A DNA stretch of 64,000 bases from Arthrobacter sp. 35W (GCF_000482545.1 NZ_KI519454.1:2640954-2704953); one strand, 5' to 3'; positions 47,318 through 57,326 are shown, numbered from the stretch's first letter. Numbers and translations are program-made. The notes: generated by a model from the letters alone, not told the origin.

Positions 47318-48544
47318 TCAGGCCACCGTTCCGTTCTGGGCAGGCTTGGGCTCGTGGGCGCTGCCCACGGTGGTGTCGGCGCCGGCAATGGTGGGCTTCT
47401 CGCCGCGGAAATTGGCGCAGCAGCCGGGGCGGCACACGTCGTACCAGGGGCCCAGCTTGGTCATGGCGGGGCGGTCCACGATGGTGTTCCGTGCGGTCCG
47501 TTCACAGATCAGATCCACCAGTCCTGTGACAAACTTCTGGTGCGTTCCCGGGGTGGGCACGCGGTCAAAGGCCAGGCCAAGCTCGGCGGCCGTTTCCTTC
47601 GCCTCGGTGTCCAGATCCCAGACGACCTCCATGTGGTCGCTGACAAAGCCCAGCGGTACGACGACGACGCCCTTGGTCCCAGCCTCGGCCAGCTCGGCCA
47701 TGGCGTCGTTGATGTCTGGTTCAAGCCACGGCACATGCGGGGCTCCGGAGCGCGACTGGTAGACCAGCGACCAATCGGCCTCCGGTGCCACGGCCTTGAT
47801 GATGGCATCCGCCGCGGCCAGGTGCTGGGCGACATAGGCCGACTGCTCGGCGAATTCGCGCGGCTCGTCCGCGGAGCGCCCCGCAGCCTCGGCATCCCGG
47901 GTGGGGATGGAATGCGTGGCGAACAGAACGTGCACCGGTGCACCGGGGGTGCCGGCGGCGGCCAGTTCGGCCTTGACCGTGGCCAGTCCGGCGGCGGTGC
48001 CCTCAATGAAGGGCTCCACGAATCCGGGGTGGTCGAAGTACTGGCGGACCTTGTCCACGGCCAGCTTGCCATCCAGACCGGTTTCGGTCAGGGCCATGCC
48101 AATGTCCTCGCGGTACTGGCGGCAGCTGGAGTAGCAGGAGTACGCGCTGGTGGTGACCATCAGCAGGCGGCGGTGGCCGGCGTCGTAGGCGTTCTGCAGG
48201 GTCTCGGGGATGTACGGATCCCAGTTGCGGTTGCCCCACAGCACCGGCAGCTCGATGCCGCGGGCGGCAAGTTCGGCCTCGAGGGCGGCCTTGAGGGCGC
48301 GGTTCTGGGCGTTGATGGGGCTGATGCCGCCATTGGCGCGGTAGTGGTGGCTGACCTCTTCGAGGCGCTCATCGGGGATGCCGCGGCCACGGGTGACGTT
48401 GCGCAGGAACGGGATGACATCATCCTGGCCCTCCGGTCCGCCGAAGGAGGCGAGCAGAACGGCGTCGTACTCGGCGGGGGCCATCCGGCCGGCCCCGGTG
48501 TCAGCATTCAACTCGGTGGAAATTGCGGGGGTGGCGGGGCTCAA
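47318..48544 (-). CDS. hemH: Coproporphyrin III ferrochelatase
   Basis: 408 aa from a TTG start that overlaps the hemQ stop (TTGA); ATG at 48484 is the alternative. Inserts iron into coproporphyrin III (CpfC role) given that hemQ and hemY accompany it. Active-site landmarks LLASFGGPEGQDDVIPFL, LFATHSIPTRD with the metal-binding His, and VPLGFVSDHMEVVWDLD. Cysteines in SAYSCYSSCRQY and in CRPGCCANFRG near the C-terminus match the ligands of the [2Fe-2S] cluster known in actinobacterial ferrochelatases. A 35-residue low-complexity tail follows. Confidence 0.95.
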   Translation of the reverse strand: MSPATPAISTELNADTGAGRMAPAEYDAVLLASFGGPEGQDDVIPFLRNVTRGRGIPDERLEEVSHHYRANGGISPINAQNRALKAALEAELAARGIELPVLWGNRNWDPYIPETLQNAYDAGHRRLLMVTTSAYSCYSSCRQYREDIGMALTETGLDGKLAVDKVRQYFDHPGFVEPFIEGTAAGLATVKAELAAAGTPGAPVHVLFATHSIPTRDAEAAGRSADEPREFAEQSAYVAQHLAAADAIIKAVAPEADWSLVYQSRSGAPHVPWLEPDINDAMAELAEAGTKGVVVVPLGFVSDHMEVVWDLDTEAKETAAELGLAFDRVPTPGTHQKFVTGLVDLICERTARNTIVDRPAMTKLGPWYDVCRPGCCANFRGEKPTIAGADTTVGSAHEPKPAQNGTVA

Positions 48545-49263
48545 CGCAGAACCTCGGCAACCTCGGCGGCCGTGACGCGGCGGCCCGTGTAGAAGGGGAT
48601 TTCCTCGCGGACATGCATGCGGGCGTCGGTGGCGCGCAGGTGGCGCATCAGATCGACCAGATCGGCGACGTCGTCGGCCTCCAGGCCCAGGATCCATTCC
48701 CAGTCGCCCAGGGCGAAGGAGGAGACGGTGTTGGAGAGCACCTGCGGGAATTCGCGGCCCAGCATGCCGTGGTCGCGCAGCATCTTGCCACGCTCCTCGG
48801 CGGGCAGGATGTACCACTCGTAGGAGCGGACGAACGGGTAGACGCAGACCCAGCCCTTGGGCTCGGTGTCGCGCATGTAGGCGGGGATGTGGCTCTTGGC
48901 GAACTCGGCCTCGCGGTGCAGGCCCATGGCGGACCAGGCAATGGTGGTGTTGGCGAAGAGGTCGCTGCGGCGGATGTCGCGGACGCCCTGCTGCAGGCCC
49001 TCGGCGGTGGGGCCGGTCAGCCAGACCATGATGTCGGCGTCGGCACGCATGGCTGAGACATCGTAGGCTCCGCGCAGCGTGACGTTGGTGTCCGCGAAGG
49101 ACTCCACCAGTTCTTCAAACCCGGCCACGCTGAGGCCGTTGCCGGCGACGGGGAGGCCGGAGCGCTTGAAGACGGTCCAGAGAGTGTAGGGAACCTCGGT
49201 GGCGTCGCCGGATGAGGCTGCCGGGGAAGTTTTGGTGACAGATTCCGCAGAAGTGTGGCTCAT
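48541..49263 (-). CDS. hemQ: Coproheme decarboxylase (HemQ/ChdC)
   Basis: 240-aa chlorite-dismutase-fold enzyme that converts coproheme III to haem b with peroxide, the last step of the coproporphyrin pathway. Tyr142 in VCVYPFVRSYEWYILP fits the radical-forming tyrosine; His116 (MGLHREAEF) corresponds to the distal histidine described for actinobacterial ChdC; His165 (RDHGMLGREF) is the likely haem ligand. Placed between hemY and hemH in the operon, as in related genera. Confidence 0.95.
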   Translation of the reverse strand: MSHTSAESVTKTSPAASSGDATEVPYTLWTVFKRSGLPVAGNGLSVAGFEELVESFADTNVTLRGAYDVSAMRADADIMVWLTGPTAEGLQQGVRDIRRSDLFANTTIAWSAMGLHREAEFAKSHIPAYMRDTEPKGWVCVYPFVRSYEWYILPAEERGKMLRDHGMLGREFPQVLSNTVSSFALGDWEWILGLEADDVADLVDLMRHLRATDARMHVREEIPFYTGRRVTAAEVAEVLR

Positions 49264-49347
49264 GGTTTCAAGTGTGCACCCTGGCCGCCGGAATCTTGAA
49301 ACCGGCGGCCTCTACGCCGCGTAGAAACCCCGCCTATGTAGCGAAGA

Positions 49348-50802
49348 TCACACCTTGGCGCCGACGGCGGCCATCACCTGGGCGCGGGCGTCGGCGACGA
49401 CGGCGGCCAGTCCGTTGCCGGCCAGCCAGCCGCCCAGCAGCAGCAGGCCGGGCTGCTCCGCCGCCAGTGCACGCAGCTGCGCCATCCGGGCGCGGTGCCC
49501 GACGGCGGCAAACGGCAGGGCGCCGCGCCAGCGCACGACGTCGGAGCCCGTCACATCGGCCGCCGTGACGGGGACGCCCAGCAGGGCCGTGGCATCCGCC
49601 AGAGCCGCGGCCACCAGCTCGGCATCGGTCTCGGCCGGGAGCGGCTCGGCACGCACCGCATCCGCGGCGATCTGGCCCTCGGAGCGGCCGTAGGACAGCC
49701 GGAGCACATGGGTGCCGGGGCCGGCCTCGTCCGCCAGCCAGCGCCATTTGGCGGTGGCGTGGGTGAGCGCCTTGGCCCGGATCCCGGGGGTCTGCGGCGC
49801 CACCAGGATCCCGGTGCCGCGCGGGGCGTGGTCCAGCTCGGGCAGGTCCACCACCAGCGTCACCAGCCGCACATCGGGCCCGGCAGCGGGTGCGAAATCG
49901 GCCAGCGCGGGAACCGCCGGGGCCAGCAGCCCGACGGCGGAGGGACCGTCCGTGGCCACCACCAGCAGGTCCACGGTGGCCGTCCAGTCGCCCGCGGCGA
50001 CCGTCCAGCCGGCGTCGGTCCTGGTGATGCCTGTGACGGCGTGGCCCACATGGAGTTCAACGCCGGCCTCGCGCAGCTGCGCCGCCAGGGCGTCAACCAG
50101 CGTGTACATGCCGCCGACGAGCCCGCCCACGGCGGAACCGGCCGGTGCGGCGGCGCGCTGGGCGGCCACGGCGGCAGCCAGCGAGCCGTGGGTGCGGATG
50201 CCGGCGCGCAGCCCGGGGGCCACCATGTCCACATCCAAAAGTTCCGGGTCGGCCGAGTGCACGCCGCCCACCACGGGGGCGACCAGCCGATCGAGCACCT
50301 TGGCACCCATCCGGGCGCGCACCAGCTCGGCCACGCTGCACACCTCGGCCGTGGTGCCCACGCTGGCCGGCATCCGGGCATCCATGCTCGCCCGCAGCGA
50401 GCCGGCAAAGCCCAGTGCCTCCCGGACCTCCGGGGCCCACGGGTCCGCCGGGATGCCCAGCACCCCGGTGCGCGGCAGGGGGATGGCGCCGGAGGGCAGG
50501 TGCACCCAGGCGCCGGCGGGGTCCGGAGCGGTGATCCGCTCCGCAAGCCCCAGCTCCGTGGCCAGATCGGCCACGGCCGTGCTGCGCGTGGCGAAGGATT
50601 CAGCGCCGCTGTCCAGGGACAGGCCGTCCACCTCATGCACACCGACGCAGCCGCCGAAGGAGCGTCCAGCCTCCAGCACCACTACCTGGTGCCCGGCGGC
50701 GGCCAGGTCGCGTGCGGCAACCAGGCCGGAGATGCCCCCGCCCACCACCACGGCGGTCGGGGCGGGGGTGGGCTTGTGGTGGCGGCTGCTGCGCTCGTTC
50801 AT
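49348..50802 (-). CDS. hemY: Coproporphyrinogen III oxidase, FAD-dependent (CgoX/HemY)
   Basis: 484-aa flavoprotein oxidising coproporphyrinogen III to coproporphyrin III. The FAD-binding Rossmann motif VVVGGGISGLVAARDLAAAGHQVVVLEAG is at about residues 18-46, and the C-terminal second FAD contact LLLLGGWLAGNGLAAVVADAR at about 452-472. Historically named protoporphyrinogen oxidase, but with hemQ and a Fe-S ferrochelatase next to it the coproporphyrinogen role is the better call. 49 bp after hemE. Confidence 0.93.
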   Translation of the reverse strand: MNERSSRHHKPTPAPTAVVVGGGISGLVAARDLAAAGHQVVVLEAGRSFGGCVGVHEVDGLSLDSGAESFATRSTAVADLATELGLAERITAPDPAGAWVHLPSGAIPLPRTGVLGIPADPWAPEVREALGFAGSLRASMDARMPASVGTTAEVCSVAELVRARMGAKVLDRLVAPVVGGVHSADPELLDVDMVAPGLRAGIRTHGSLAAAVAAQRAAAPAGSAVGGLVGGMYTLVDALAAQLREAGVELHVGHAVTGITRTDAGWTVAAGDWTATVDLLVVATDGPSAVGLLAPAVPALADFAPAAGPDVRLVTLVVDLPELDHAPRGTGILVAPQTPGIRAKALTHATAKWRWLADEAGPGTHVLRLSYGRSEGQIAADAVRAEPLPAETDAELVAAALADATALLGVPVTAADVTGSDVVRWRGALPFAAVGHRARMAQLRALAAEQPGLLLLGGWLAGNGLAAVVADARAQVMAAVGAKV

Positions 50803-50851
50803 GGGGATCCCCGTTGCTTGGGTAAGGAGTGGCTGCGTGGAAAGGGTGTGG

Positions 50852-51931
50852 CTACGGCTCGATCGAGTGGATGAGCTCCACCACGCGGGTCAGCACGGTG
50901 GGGTCGGTGTCCGGCGGCACGCCGTGGCCCAGGTTCAGGACGTGGCCGGGGGCGGCGGAACCGGCAGCGATGACCTCGCGGACGTGCGCCTCCAGCACCG
51001 CCCACGGGGCCTCGAGCAGGGCCGGGTCGATGTTGCCCTGCAGCGGCACGGTGCCGCCGAGGCGGCGGTTGGCCTCATCCAGCGGCAGGCGGTAGTCCAC
51101 GCCCATCACGTCCACGCCGACGCCGTACATGGCGCCCAGGAGTTCCGACGTTCCGGTGCCGAAGTGCACCAGCGGCGCGCCGAGGCCGCGGACGTGGTCC
51201 AGGGCGCGGGCCGACGACGGCGCCACGTGCCTGGTGTAGTCGGCCAGACCCAGCGAGCCGGCCCAGGAGTCGAAGAGCTGGCCGGCACTGGCGCCGGCTT
51301 CAAGCTGGGCGCGCAGGAACATGCCCGAGGCGTCCGCTGCCCAGGCCGCCAGGGCCTGCCAGGCTTCGGGGTCCGCATGCATCATCGTGCGCGGGCCGAG
51401 GTGGTCGCGGGAGGGCTTGCCCTCAACCATGTAGGCGGCCAGCGTGAAGGGTGCACCGGCAAAGCCGATCAGCGGCTTGGAGCCCAGCTCGGCAACCGTC
51501 AGGCGGACGGCCTCGCGGATGGGCTCCAGGGCCTCCTCCGTGAGCGTCGGCAGCGCTGCGACGTCGGCGGCCGTGCGGATCGGCTTCTCCAGCACCGGAC
51601 CAACGCCGGGGACGATGTCCACGCCCACGCCGGCCAGCTTGAGCGGGATGACGATGTCGGAGAAGAAGATGCCGGCGTCGACGTCGTGGCGGCGCACGGG
51701 CTGGAGGGTGATCTCCGCGGCCAGCTCCGGCTTCAGGCAGGAGTCCAGCATGGCAATGCCCTTGCGCAGTTCGCGGTACTCCGGCAGGGAGCGCCCGGCC
51801 TGGCGCATGAACCACACGGGACGGCGGCTGGGCTTGCCGCCGCGGTAGGCCGTGATCAACGGGGAATTGGCAGTGCGGCCGTCCATCAGGGGGTGCGCGG
51901 GGCTCAAAGTCGGGAGCGGGCTGGAAGTCAT
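50852..51931 (-). CDS. hemE: Uroporphyrinogen decarboxylase
   Basis: 359-aa enzyme making coproporphyrinogen III from uroporphyrinogen [24 protein letters not shown] carries the substrate-binding Arg pair; [16 protein letters not shown] and [11 protein letters not shown] are family motifs; [10 protein letters not shown] lies near the end. First gene of the eight-gene minus-strand hem cluster. TATGGT lies exactly 6 nt before the ATG at 51931, so the operon mRNA is probably leaderless. Divergent from hemA with 151 bp between starts. Confidence 0.96.
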   Translation of the reverse strand: MTSSPLPTLSPAHPLMDGRTANSPLITAYRGGKPSRRPVWFMRQAGRSLPEYRELRKGIAMLDSCLKPELAAEITLQPVRRHDVDAGIFFSDIVIPLKLAGVGVDIVPGVGPVLEKPIRTAADVAALPTLTEEALEPIREAVRLTVAELGSKPLIGFAGAPFTLAAYMVEGKPSRDHLGPRTMMHADPEAWQALAAWAADASGMFLRAQLEAGASAGQLFDSWAGSLGLADYTRHVAPSSARALDHVRGLGAPLVHFGTGTSELLGAMYGVGVDVMGVDYRLPLDEANRRLGGTVPLQGNIDPALLEAPWAVLEAHVREVIAAGSAAPGHVLNLGHGVPPDTDPTVLTRVVELIHSIEP

Positions 51932-52082
51932 GAGACCACCATACCTACAGAATCTGGGCGTTCTGCCCTGCTCCACGGGCCGCGGAGGGTGCCCTGTGTC
52001 GTCAGGATCACCTCCCGTTTTGGTGACGGTTTGGGACAACGTGTGTGTAAACCCGGCCTGTGGAGGCTACTATGAACACGTT

Positions 52083-53423
52083 GTGGTTCTCTTTTCTCTC
52101 GTTGCCTCGCACGCCGATATCGACCTCGAAACCGTAGCCCGCCTAAGCGCCGGCGCCTCCGAGGTCCCTGTCCACGTGGTCAACGGCACCCCCGAAATCG
52201 TTGGCGCCATCGCGCTCGCCACCTGCAACCGGTATGAGATCTACGCCGAGGCCCGCAGCGAGGACGACGTCGAAGCCGCCCGGTCCGCCATCGTCACCGC
52301 CATCAGCGAACACAGCGGTCTGGCCGAGCACACCGTCTCCACAGCCTTTGAAACCCGCAGCGGCAATGCCGTCACCTCCCACCTGTTTGCCGTCAGCTCG
52401 GGCCTGGATTCCGCCGTCGTGGGTGAGCGCGAAATTGCCGGCCAGGTGCGCCGCGCCCTCAGCGGAGCCCAGCAGGACGCCAGCGCCAGCCCGGCACTGG
52501 TCCGCCTGTTCCAGGCCGCCTCCAAGACCGCCAAGGATGTCGGCGCGCAAACGGCGCTCGGCAGCCGCGGACTCTCCATCGTCTCCGTGGCACTGGACCT
52601 CGCAGCCGAAATCACCGGCAGCAGCCAGCTGCCCCACGCCGGCAGCTACGCCGGCACCAAGGCTGTCATCTTCGGCACCGGCGCCTACGCCGGAGCCACC
52701 ATGGCCAAGCTCTCCGAGCGCGGCTGCACCGACATCTCCGTCTTCTCCTCCTCGGGCCGCGCCGAGGCCTTCGTGGCCAGCCGCAGCGGCACGGCCCTGG
52801 ATGAAGCCTCCCTGGCGGACGCCATCGCCCAGGCCGATGTCCTCATTGGCTGCAGCGGCTCCGACAACCGCGTGGAGGCGGCAGACATCGAACGGCTGCG
52901 CAGCTCCTCGCCCGGAAACCTCGTCATTTTGGACCTGGCCCTGACGCACGACTTCGATCCCGCCGTCGCCGATCTGGACAATGTGGACCTGCTGACGCTG
53001 GAATCCGTGCGCCTGGCCGCCCCGGCGGAACAGGCCAGCTCGCTCGCGGCCGCCAGCCACATCGTCGAGGCGGCGGCACACAACTTTGCCAAGGCCCAGT
53101 CCTCGAGGGCCATGGATGCCGCCATCGTGGCCCTGCGCCGGCACACCATGGGCGTGCTGGAGGCCGAGCTGGAGCGCGTCCGTTCCCAGCACGGCTGCAC
53201 GGCCGCCGCCGAGGAGATGGAGTTTGCCATGCGCCGCATGGTGAAGTCGCTGCTGCACACCCCCACGGTGCGTGCCCGCGAACTGGCCGCAGCCGGCGAC
53301 GGCGACGCCTACCTGGCCGGCCTTGAAGCCCTCTTCGGCATCACCGTGGACGCACCCGTGGCAGCCACCCCCGAAGCCCCCACACCCGCAGCCACCGACT
53401 GCCCCGTGGAGCACACCGCCTAG
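52083..53423 (+). CDS. hemA: Glutamyl-tRNA reductase
   Basis: 446-aa first enzyme of C5 haem synthesis, reducing glutamyl-tRNA to the semialdehyde for HemL. Catalytic Cys48 lies in [14 protein letters not shown]; the NADPH domain contains [20 protein letters not shown]; a C-terminal dimerisation helix follows. GTG start at 52083 gives the usual N-terminus ([21 protein letters not shown]). A GGAGG with ATG at 52072 opens a 21-codon out-of-frame reading frame across this start, and TACTAT at 52068-52073 could instead be a -10 box, so how translation begins is unclear. The C-terminal 25 residues are Pro/Ala rich. Confidence 0.96.
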   Translation: MVLFSLVASHADIDLETVARLSAGASEVPVHVVNGTPEIVGAIALATCNRYEIYAEARSEDDVEAARSAIVTAISEHSGLAEHTVSTAFETRSGNAVTSHLFAVSSGLDSAVVGEREIAGQVRRALSGAQQDASASPALVRLFQAASKTAKDVGAQTALGSRGLSIVSVALDLAAEITGSSQLPHAGSYAGTKAVIFGTGAYAGATMAKLSERGCTDISVFSSSGRAEAFVASRSGTALDEASLADAIAQADVLIGCSGSDNRVEAADIERLRSSSPGNLVILDLALTHDFDPAVADLDNVDLLTLESVRLAAPAEQASSLAAASHIVEAAAHNFAKAQSSRAMDAAIVALRRHTMGVLEAELERVRSQHGCTAAAEEMEFAMRRMVKSLLHTPTVRARELAAAGDGDAYLAGLEALFGITVDAPVAATPEAPTPAATDCPVEHTA

Positions 53424-53468
53424 CTTCTGGCGCCCCAATGCCCATTCGGGATGCACAACTGCACTCAT

Positions 53469-53526
53469 GACGCAGTTCCCCTTCCAGGACGCGTCCAGTC
53501 CTGCGTCGTCAAAGGGGTAGTGCGTC
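53469..53526. terminator. Imperfect long stem between convergent hemA and SDR genes
   Basis: GACGCAGTTCCCCTT (53469-53483) pairs with 53512-53526 at 13 of 15 positions, with further short GACGC/GCGTC pairing inside. Words such as TCATGACGCA and GGACGCGTC recur in the composite at 42881-42940. Confidence 0.5.
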
Positions 53527-53555
53527 GCCGGCCGCTCAATCACCGCCGGGGCGCA

Positions 53556-54548
53556 TCACCCAGCGAAGGCGTTGACTCCTGTCATGGTGGCCGAGACCTC
53601 CCAGAGGCGGTGGGCGGAGGCCGGGTCGACGGCGTGGGGGTCAACGCCCATGAAGCGGGCCAGCGGCGAGTCCGGATCGGTGGGTGCGGCGATGTCGCAG
53701 TCCTCGCAGTACACGCCGCCCTTGCCTTCCAACAGCCGGGACGTGGCGGCCCAGCACGATGTGGCGGCACCCTGCGGAGGCGTCTTGAAACCCTCCCGAA
53801 GGTTTCCCGCCTCATCCATCCAGCCGGCGGCCACCATCTCCTCGTGGGACAGATGCCGCTGCAATTCCGTCATGATTCCGCCGGGGTGCACGGCAAAGGC
53901 CCGCACCCCATGCGCGGCACCGAGCCTGTCCAGTTCGACGGCAAAGAGCGCATTGGCCGTCTTGGCCTGCCCATAGGCCCGCCACTTTTCATAGCCATCG
54001 TCAAGGCCAAGGTCGTCAAAGTGGATGCCTGTGATCTTGTGCCCGGTGGAGGACAGCGACACCACCCGCGCACCGCCGTCGGAGGCCAGTGCCGGCCAGA
54101 GCAGATTGGCCAGCGTGAAGTGGCCCAGATGGTTGGTGGCGAATTGGGCCTCCCACCCGGGCCCCACCCGCATTTCCGGACTGGCCATGATGGCGGCGTT
54201 GTTGATCAGGATGTCCAGCCTGCGGCCCGAATGCAGATACCAGGTGGCAAAGTCGCTGACGCTTTGCTGGTCGCCCAGATCCAGCGGAGCGACCTCCACC
54301 ACCGGTTCGCGCAGGCCCATGCCATGCAGCACCGCGCGGGCATGGTCCACCCGGCGTGCCGGAACCACCACATGGGCTCCGGTTCCAACGAGGGCCCGGA
54401 CCGTCTCCAGGCCCAGCCCCGAGTAGCCGCCCGTGACGATGGCCGTCTTCCCGTGCAGGTCTACGCCCGCCAGCACTTCGGCGGCGGTGCTGCCGTGGCC
54501 AAACCCCGATCCGAGCGGTTGCTGCGGCGTCCTGATGTACTCATCCAT
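53556..54548 (-). CDS. Short-chain dehydrogenase/reductase
   Basis: 330-aa NAD(P)-dependent oxidoreductase. Cofactor motif TGGYSGLGLETV (TGxxxGxG), NNAA (INNAAIMASPE) and catalytic YxxxK as YGQAKTANALF are all present. Resembles the retinol or protochlorophyllide reductase-like subgroup by its SSTGHK and late FKTPPQGAATS segments. Start at ATG 54548 (MDEYIRTPQQ) is chosen because frames upstream are Arg-rich and unlike protein. Substrate unknown; downstream of moeZ on the same strand with a 100-bp gap, so probably an independent unit. Confidence 0.88.
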   Translation of the reverse strand: MDEYIRTPQQPLGSGFGHGSTAAEVLAGVDLHGKTAIVTGGYSGLGLETVRALVGTGAHVVVPARRVDHARAVLHGMGLREPVVEVAPLDLGDQQSVSDFATWYLHSGRRLDILINNAAIMASPEMRVGPGWEAQFATNHLGHFTLANLLWPALASDGGARVVSLSSTGHKITGIHFDDLGLDDGYEKWRAYGQAKTANALFAVELDRLGAAHGVRAFAVHPGGIMTELQRHLSHEEMVAAGWMDEAGNLREGFKTPPQGAATSCWAATSRLLEGKGGVYCEDCDIAAPTDPDSPLARFMGVDPHAVDPASAHRLWEVSATMTGVNAFAG

Positions 54549-54648
54549 GCCCCTGCGCCTTCCACCTGCCCCCATGCCTGCCGGTCTGCTCGGAATAAGC
54601 ACACCCAATCGGCAATGTACTCCCCTGGAACGGCGTCTGTCAGTGGTC

Positions 54649-55887
54649 CTAGTAGACGGGCTTTTCCGGCTCCACATCGCGCACCCAGGACAGGATGCCG
54701 CCGCGCAGATGCACGACGTCGTTGTAGCCGGCCGCTTTCAGGCTCGCCAGTGCCTGGGCCGAGCGGGTGCCCGCCTTGCAGTGCAGCACCAGGGGTACAT
54801 CGCGCGGCAGCGTGGCCAGCGCGCTGCCGGTCTGGATGCCCGCCAACGGCACCAGGCGGGCCCCCGGGATGGAGACGATGGCGTACTCCCCCGGCTCGCG
54901 CACATCGATCAGTTCAAAGTTTTCGCTTCCGGCGTCCCGGGCCGCCAGTCTGCCGGAAAGTTCGACGGCGGTGATCTCCTGGGCCCTGCCCACCGCCGAG
55001 GTGGCAGCCCCGGCGCCCGGAGCGGATAGACCGGCCGGCGGCAGTCCGCAGAAGATTTCGTAGTCCACCAAGTCCGTGATGGGCTCGGCGGCGGGGTCCT
55101 TGGAGATGCGGATCTCCCGCCAGCTGGAGGCCAGGGCATCGAAGATCGACAGCCTCCCCAGCAGTGTCTGCCCCACACCTGTGATGAGTTTGACGGCTTC
55201 GATGACCATCATGGATCCGACGGCGGCGCAGAGCATCCCGAAGACCCCGCCCTCGGCGCAGGAGGGCACCGTGCCCGCGGCCGGCGGCTCGGGATACAGG
55301 TCCCGGTACGTGGGGCCGTGCTTCTCCCAGAAAACACTCACCTGTCCGTCGAAGCGCAGGATGGATCCCCAGACATACGGCTTGCCCTGGAGCGCCGCGG
55401 CGTCGTTCACCAGGTAGCGCGTGGCGAAATTGTCCGCCCCATCGAGGATCAGGTCGTAGTCCGCGAAGATCCCCATGGCATTGCCGGCATCCAGCCGCAC
55501 AGGATGCAGCACCACGTTGACGTGCGGATTCAGCGCAGCAATCGAGTCGCGGGCGGATTCCAGCTTGGACCGTCCGATGTCCGCCACCGAGTGGACCACC
55601 TGGCGCTGCAGATTGCTCAGGTCGACGACGTCGTCGTCCACAATGCCCAGCGTCCCCACACCGGCCGCGGCCAGGTAGAGCAGTGCGGGCGAGCCCAATC
55701 CACCGGCCCCGATGACCAGCACGCGCGCGTTCTTCAGCCGCCGCTGGCCGTCGATGCCGATCTGCGGAATGATCAGATGGCGCGAATAACGTTCCACCTC
55801 TTCACGGCTGAGCTCGGCGCCGGGCTCCACCAGCGGCGGGAGGGTGGGGGCGGAGGCAGCGGCCGGGGCGCGCAATATTGGGACCAT
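54649..55887 (-). CDS. moeZ: MoeZ-type sulfur-carrier adenylyltransferase with rhodanese domain
   Basis: 412-aa fusion of a ThiF/MoeB E1-like domain (residues about 25-275) and a rhodanese domain (about 305-410). ATP site GAGGLGSPALLYLAAAGVG, acceptor loop VDDDVVDLSNLQRQ, and rhodanese loop LHCKAGTRSAQAL with the persulfide Cys are visible. It activates the C-terminus of ubiquitin-like sulfur carriers (ThiS, MoaD, CysO) and thiocarboxylates them. ThiS is encoded 3 kb away and could be a client, as could molybdopterin synthase. TAGATT lies 6 nt before the ATG, predicting a leaderless transcript. Confidence 0.92.
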   Translation of the reverse strand: MVPILRAPAAASAPTLPPLVEPGAELSREEVERYSRHLIIPQIGIDGQRRLKNARVLVIGAGGLGSPALLYLAAAGVGTLGIVDDDVVDLSNLQRQVVHSVADIGRSKLESARDSIAALNPHVNVVLHPVRLDAGNAMGIFADYDLILDGADNFATRYLVNDAAALQGKPYVWGSILRFDGQVSVFWEKHGPTYRDLYPEPPAAGTVPSCAEGGVFGMLCAAVGSMMVIEAVKLITGVGQTLLGRLSIFDALASSWREIRISKDPAAEPITDLVDYEIFCGLPPAGLSAPGAGAATSAVGRAQEITAVELSGRLAARDAGSENFELIDVREPGEYAIVSIPGARLVPLAGIQTGSALATLPRDVPLVLHCKAGTRSAQALASLKAAGYNDVVHLRGGILSWVRDVEPEKPVY

Positions 55888-55982
55888 ATGTCAAATCTAT
55901 GCCAACGGGCATATTACTGCCGGGTAGACTAAGTACGCGCGGCCCGCCGATCCATTGGGGTTGCCCGAAGAAAGGCACCACC

Positions 55983-56612
55983 ATGACCCAGGATTCCGAA
56001 AAGGCGGCTCGACGGGCCACCATGGGCAGGCTGCCGCGCGATGAACGCCGAAGCCAGCTGCTTGCCGCGGCCCTCGAGGTGTTTGCCGCCAATGGCTACC
56101 ACGGTGCCGCCATGGACGAGATTGCCGAGGCCGCCAAGGTCAGCAAGCCGGTGCTCTACCAACACTTCCCCAGCAAGCGCGAGCTCTATCTGGCCCTGCT
56201 GGACAGCCACCTTGCGGCCCTGACCGCGCAGCTGCTCGACGCGCTGGGCTCCACGACGGACAACAAGCTGCGCGTCCAGGCCACGATGCGCGTCTATTTC
56301 CAGTTCATTGCCGCCGACGACCAGGCGCACCGGCTGGTCTTTGAATCGGATCTGGTGAACGATCCCGACGTCGCCTCCCGGCTGGAGAAGTTCAATGCCG
56401 GCTACGCCGATGCCATCGCCAAGGTCATTGCCGAGGACACCAAGCTGGCCCAGGTGGAGGCCCGCCTGCTGGGCCGGGCCCTGGCCGGCATGGCCCAGAT
56501 CAGCGCCCGCTACTGGCTCGAAACCAATGGGGATCTTGACCTGGAGGTGGCCAGCGAGCTGGTCTACCGTTTAGCTTGGCGCGGAATCTCTCGCTTCCCC
56601 AAGGAGTCATAG
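55983..56612 (+). CDS. TetR-family transcriptional regulator
   Basis: 209 aa. The N-terminal HTH is RRSQLLAAALEVFAANGYHGAAMDEIAEAAKVSKPVLYQHFPSKRELYLALLD (residues about 20-72), the classic TetR form; the rest is helical and presumably binds a ligand. A GAAAGG site precedes the ATG. Divergent from moeZ, and followed by the DUF3107 gene, an order I recall as conserved in actinobacteria (Mycobacterium Rv3206c-Rv3208-Rv3208A). Targets unknown. Confidence 0.93.
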   Translation: MTQDSEKAARRATMGRLPRDERRSQLLAAALEVFAANGYHGAAMDEIAEAAKVSKPVLYQHFPSKRELYLALLDSHLAALTAQLLDALGSTTDNKLRVQATMRVYFQFIAADDQAHRLVFESDLVNDPDVASRLEKFNAGYADAIAKVIAEDTKLAQVEARLLGRALAGMAQISARYWLETNGDLDLEVASELVYRLAWRGISRFPKES

Positions 56613-56677
56613 ACTAAACATGATGGTGGGGCACTGTCCCGCCCATGCACTCAGACGTTTACCAAGGAGACACCGCG

Positions 56678-56902
56678 TTGGAAATCAAGATCGGCATTCA
56701 GAACATTGGCCGCGAGATTGTGATCGACTCTGCGCAGACCGCGGAGGAAGTGGCCGCGGCTGTCTCCAAGGCCATCGCCACGGGCGAGGAGCTGCGCCTC
56801 TCCGATGACAAGGGCCGTATCGTGATTGTCCCCGGCGACGCCGTTGGCTACGTTGAACTGGGCGGCGAAGAGGCCCGCAAGGTCGGCTTCGGCGCCCTCT
56901 AG
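56678..56902 (+). CDS. DUF3107 small protein
   Basis: 74-aa conserved actinobacterial protein (DUF3107, TB9.4-like). TTG start at 56678 with AAGGAG 8 nt upstream gives MEIKIGIQNIGREIVIDSAQTAEEV. Predicted compact alpha/beta fold; ends KVGFGAL. No function known. The gene follows the TetR regulator by 65 bp, probably co-transcribed. Confidence 0.92.
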   Translation: MEIKIGIQNIGREIVIDSAQTAEEVAAAVSKAIATGEELRLSDDKGRIVIVPGDAVGYVELGGEEARKVGFGAL

Positions 56903-56948
56903 CAGTCCCCTAGACTCTGTCCAGTCACCAAACACCAAGGAGTTCCGT

Positions 56949-57254
56949 GTGGTTGATCTGATTGTCATTGCCCTGATTGCCGGTGCCCTCGGCGCCATTG
57001 CCTGGGCAACGGACAAACGGCACCTCAGCTATGGCGCCCTGCTGCCTGCCGCCGTCGGCGTGGTGGCGGCACTGATTACCTGGATCATCACGGTGGCCGT
57101 GGGGCTGGGCTACACGCCCGGCCTGGCGTGGGTGCCGTGGATCGCGTCGCTGCTGGTGGGCGGTGCCGCGGCCTTCACACTCTCCGCAGTGCTGGGCCGC
57201 AGCCGCACGGCTCTGGACATTGCCGAGCGCAACGCCATCCTGCGCATCCGCTAG
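56949..57254 (+). CDS. Small hypothetical membrane protein
   Basis: 101 aa from GTG 56949, which has AAGGAG 6 nt upstream. Three hydrophobic helices (about residues 4-20, 30-55 and 62-85) separated by short polar turns, then a basic tail ending ERNAILRIR. Family not recognised. 46 bp after DUF3107 on the same strand, probably the end of that operon. Confidence 0.8.
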   Translation: MVDLIVIALIAGALGAIAWATDKRHLSYGALLPAAVGVVAALITWIITVAVGLGYTPGLAWVPWIASLLVGGAAAFTLSAVLGRSRTALDIAERNAILRIR

Positions 57255-57326
57255 TCCCCACCCGCCCCCTAGCCTCGCAAGCTCGGCCAGGGAACCCGGC
57301 GGGCGTGGGCCCACACATGCACAGGT

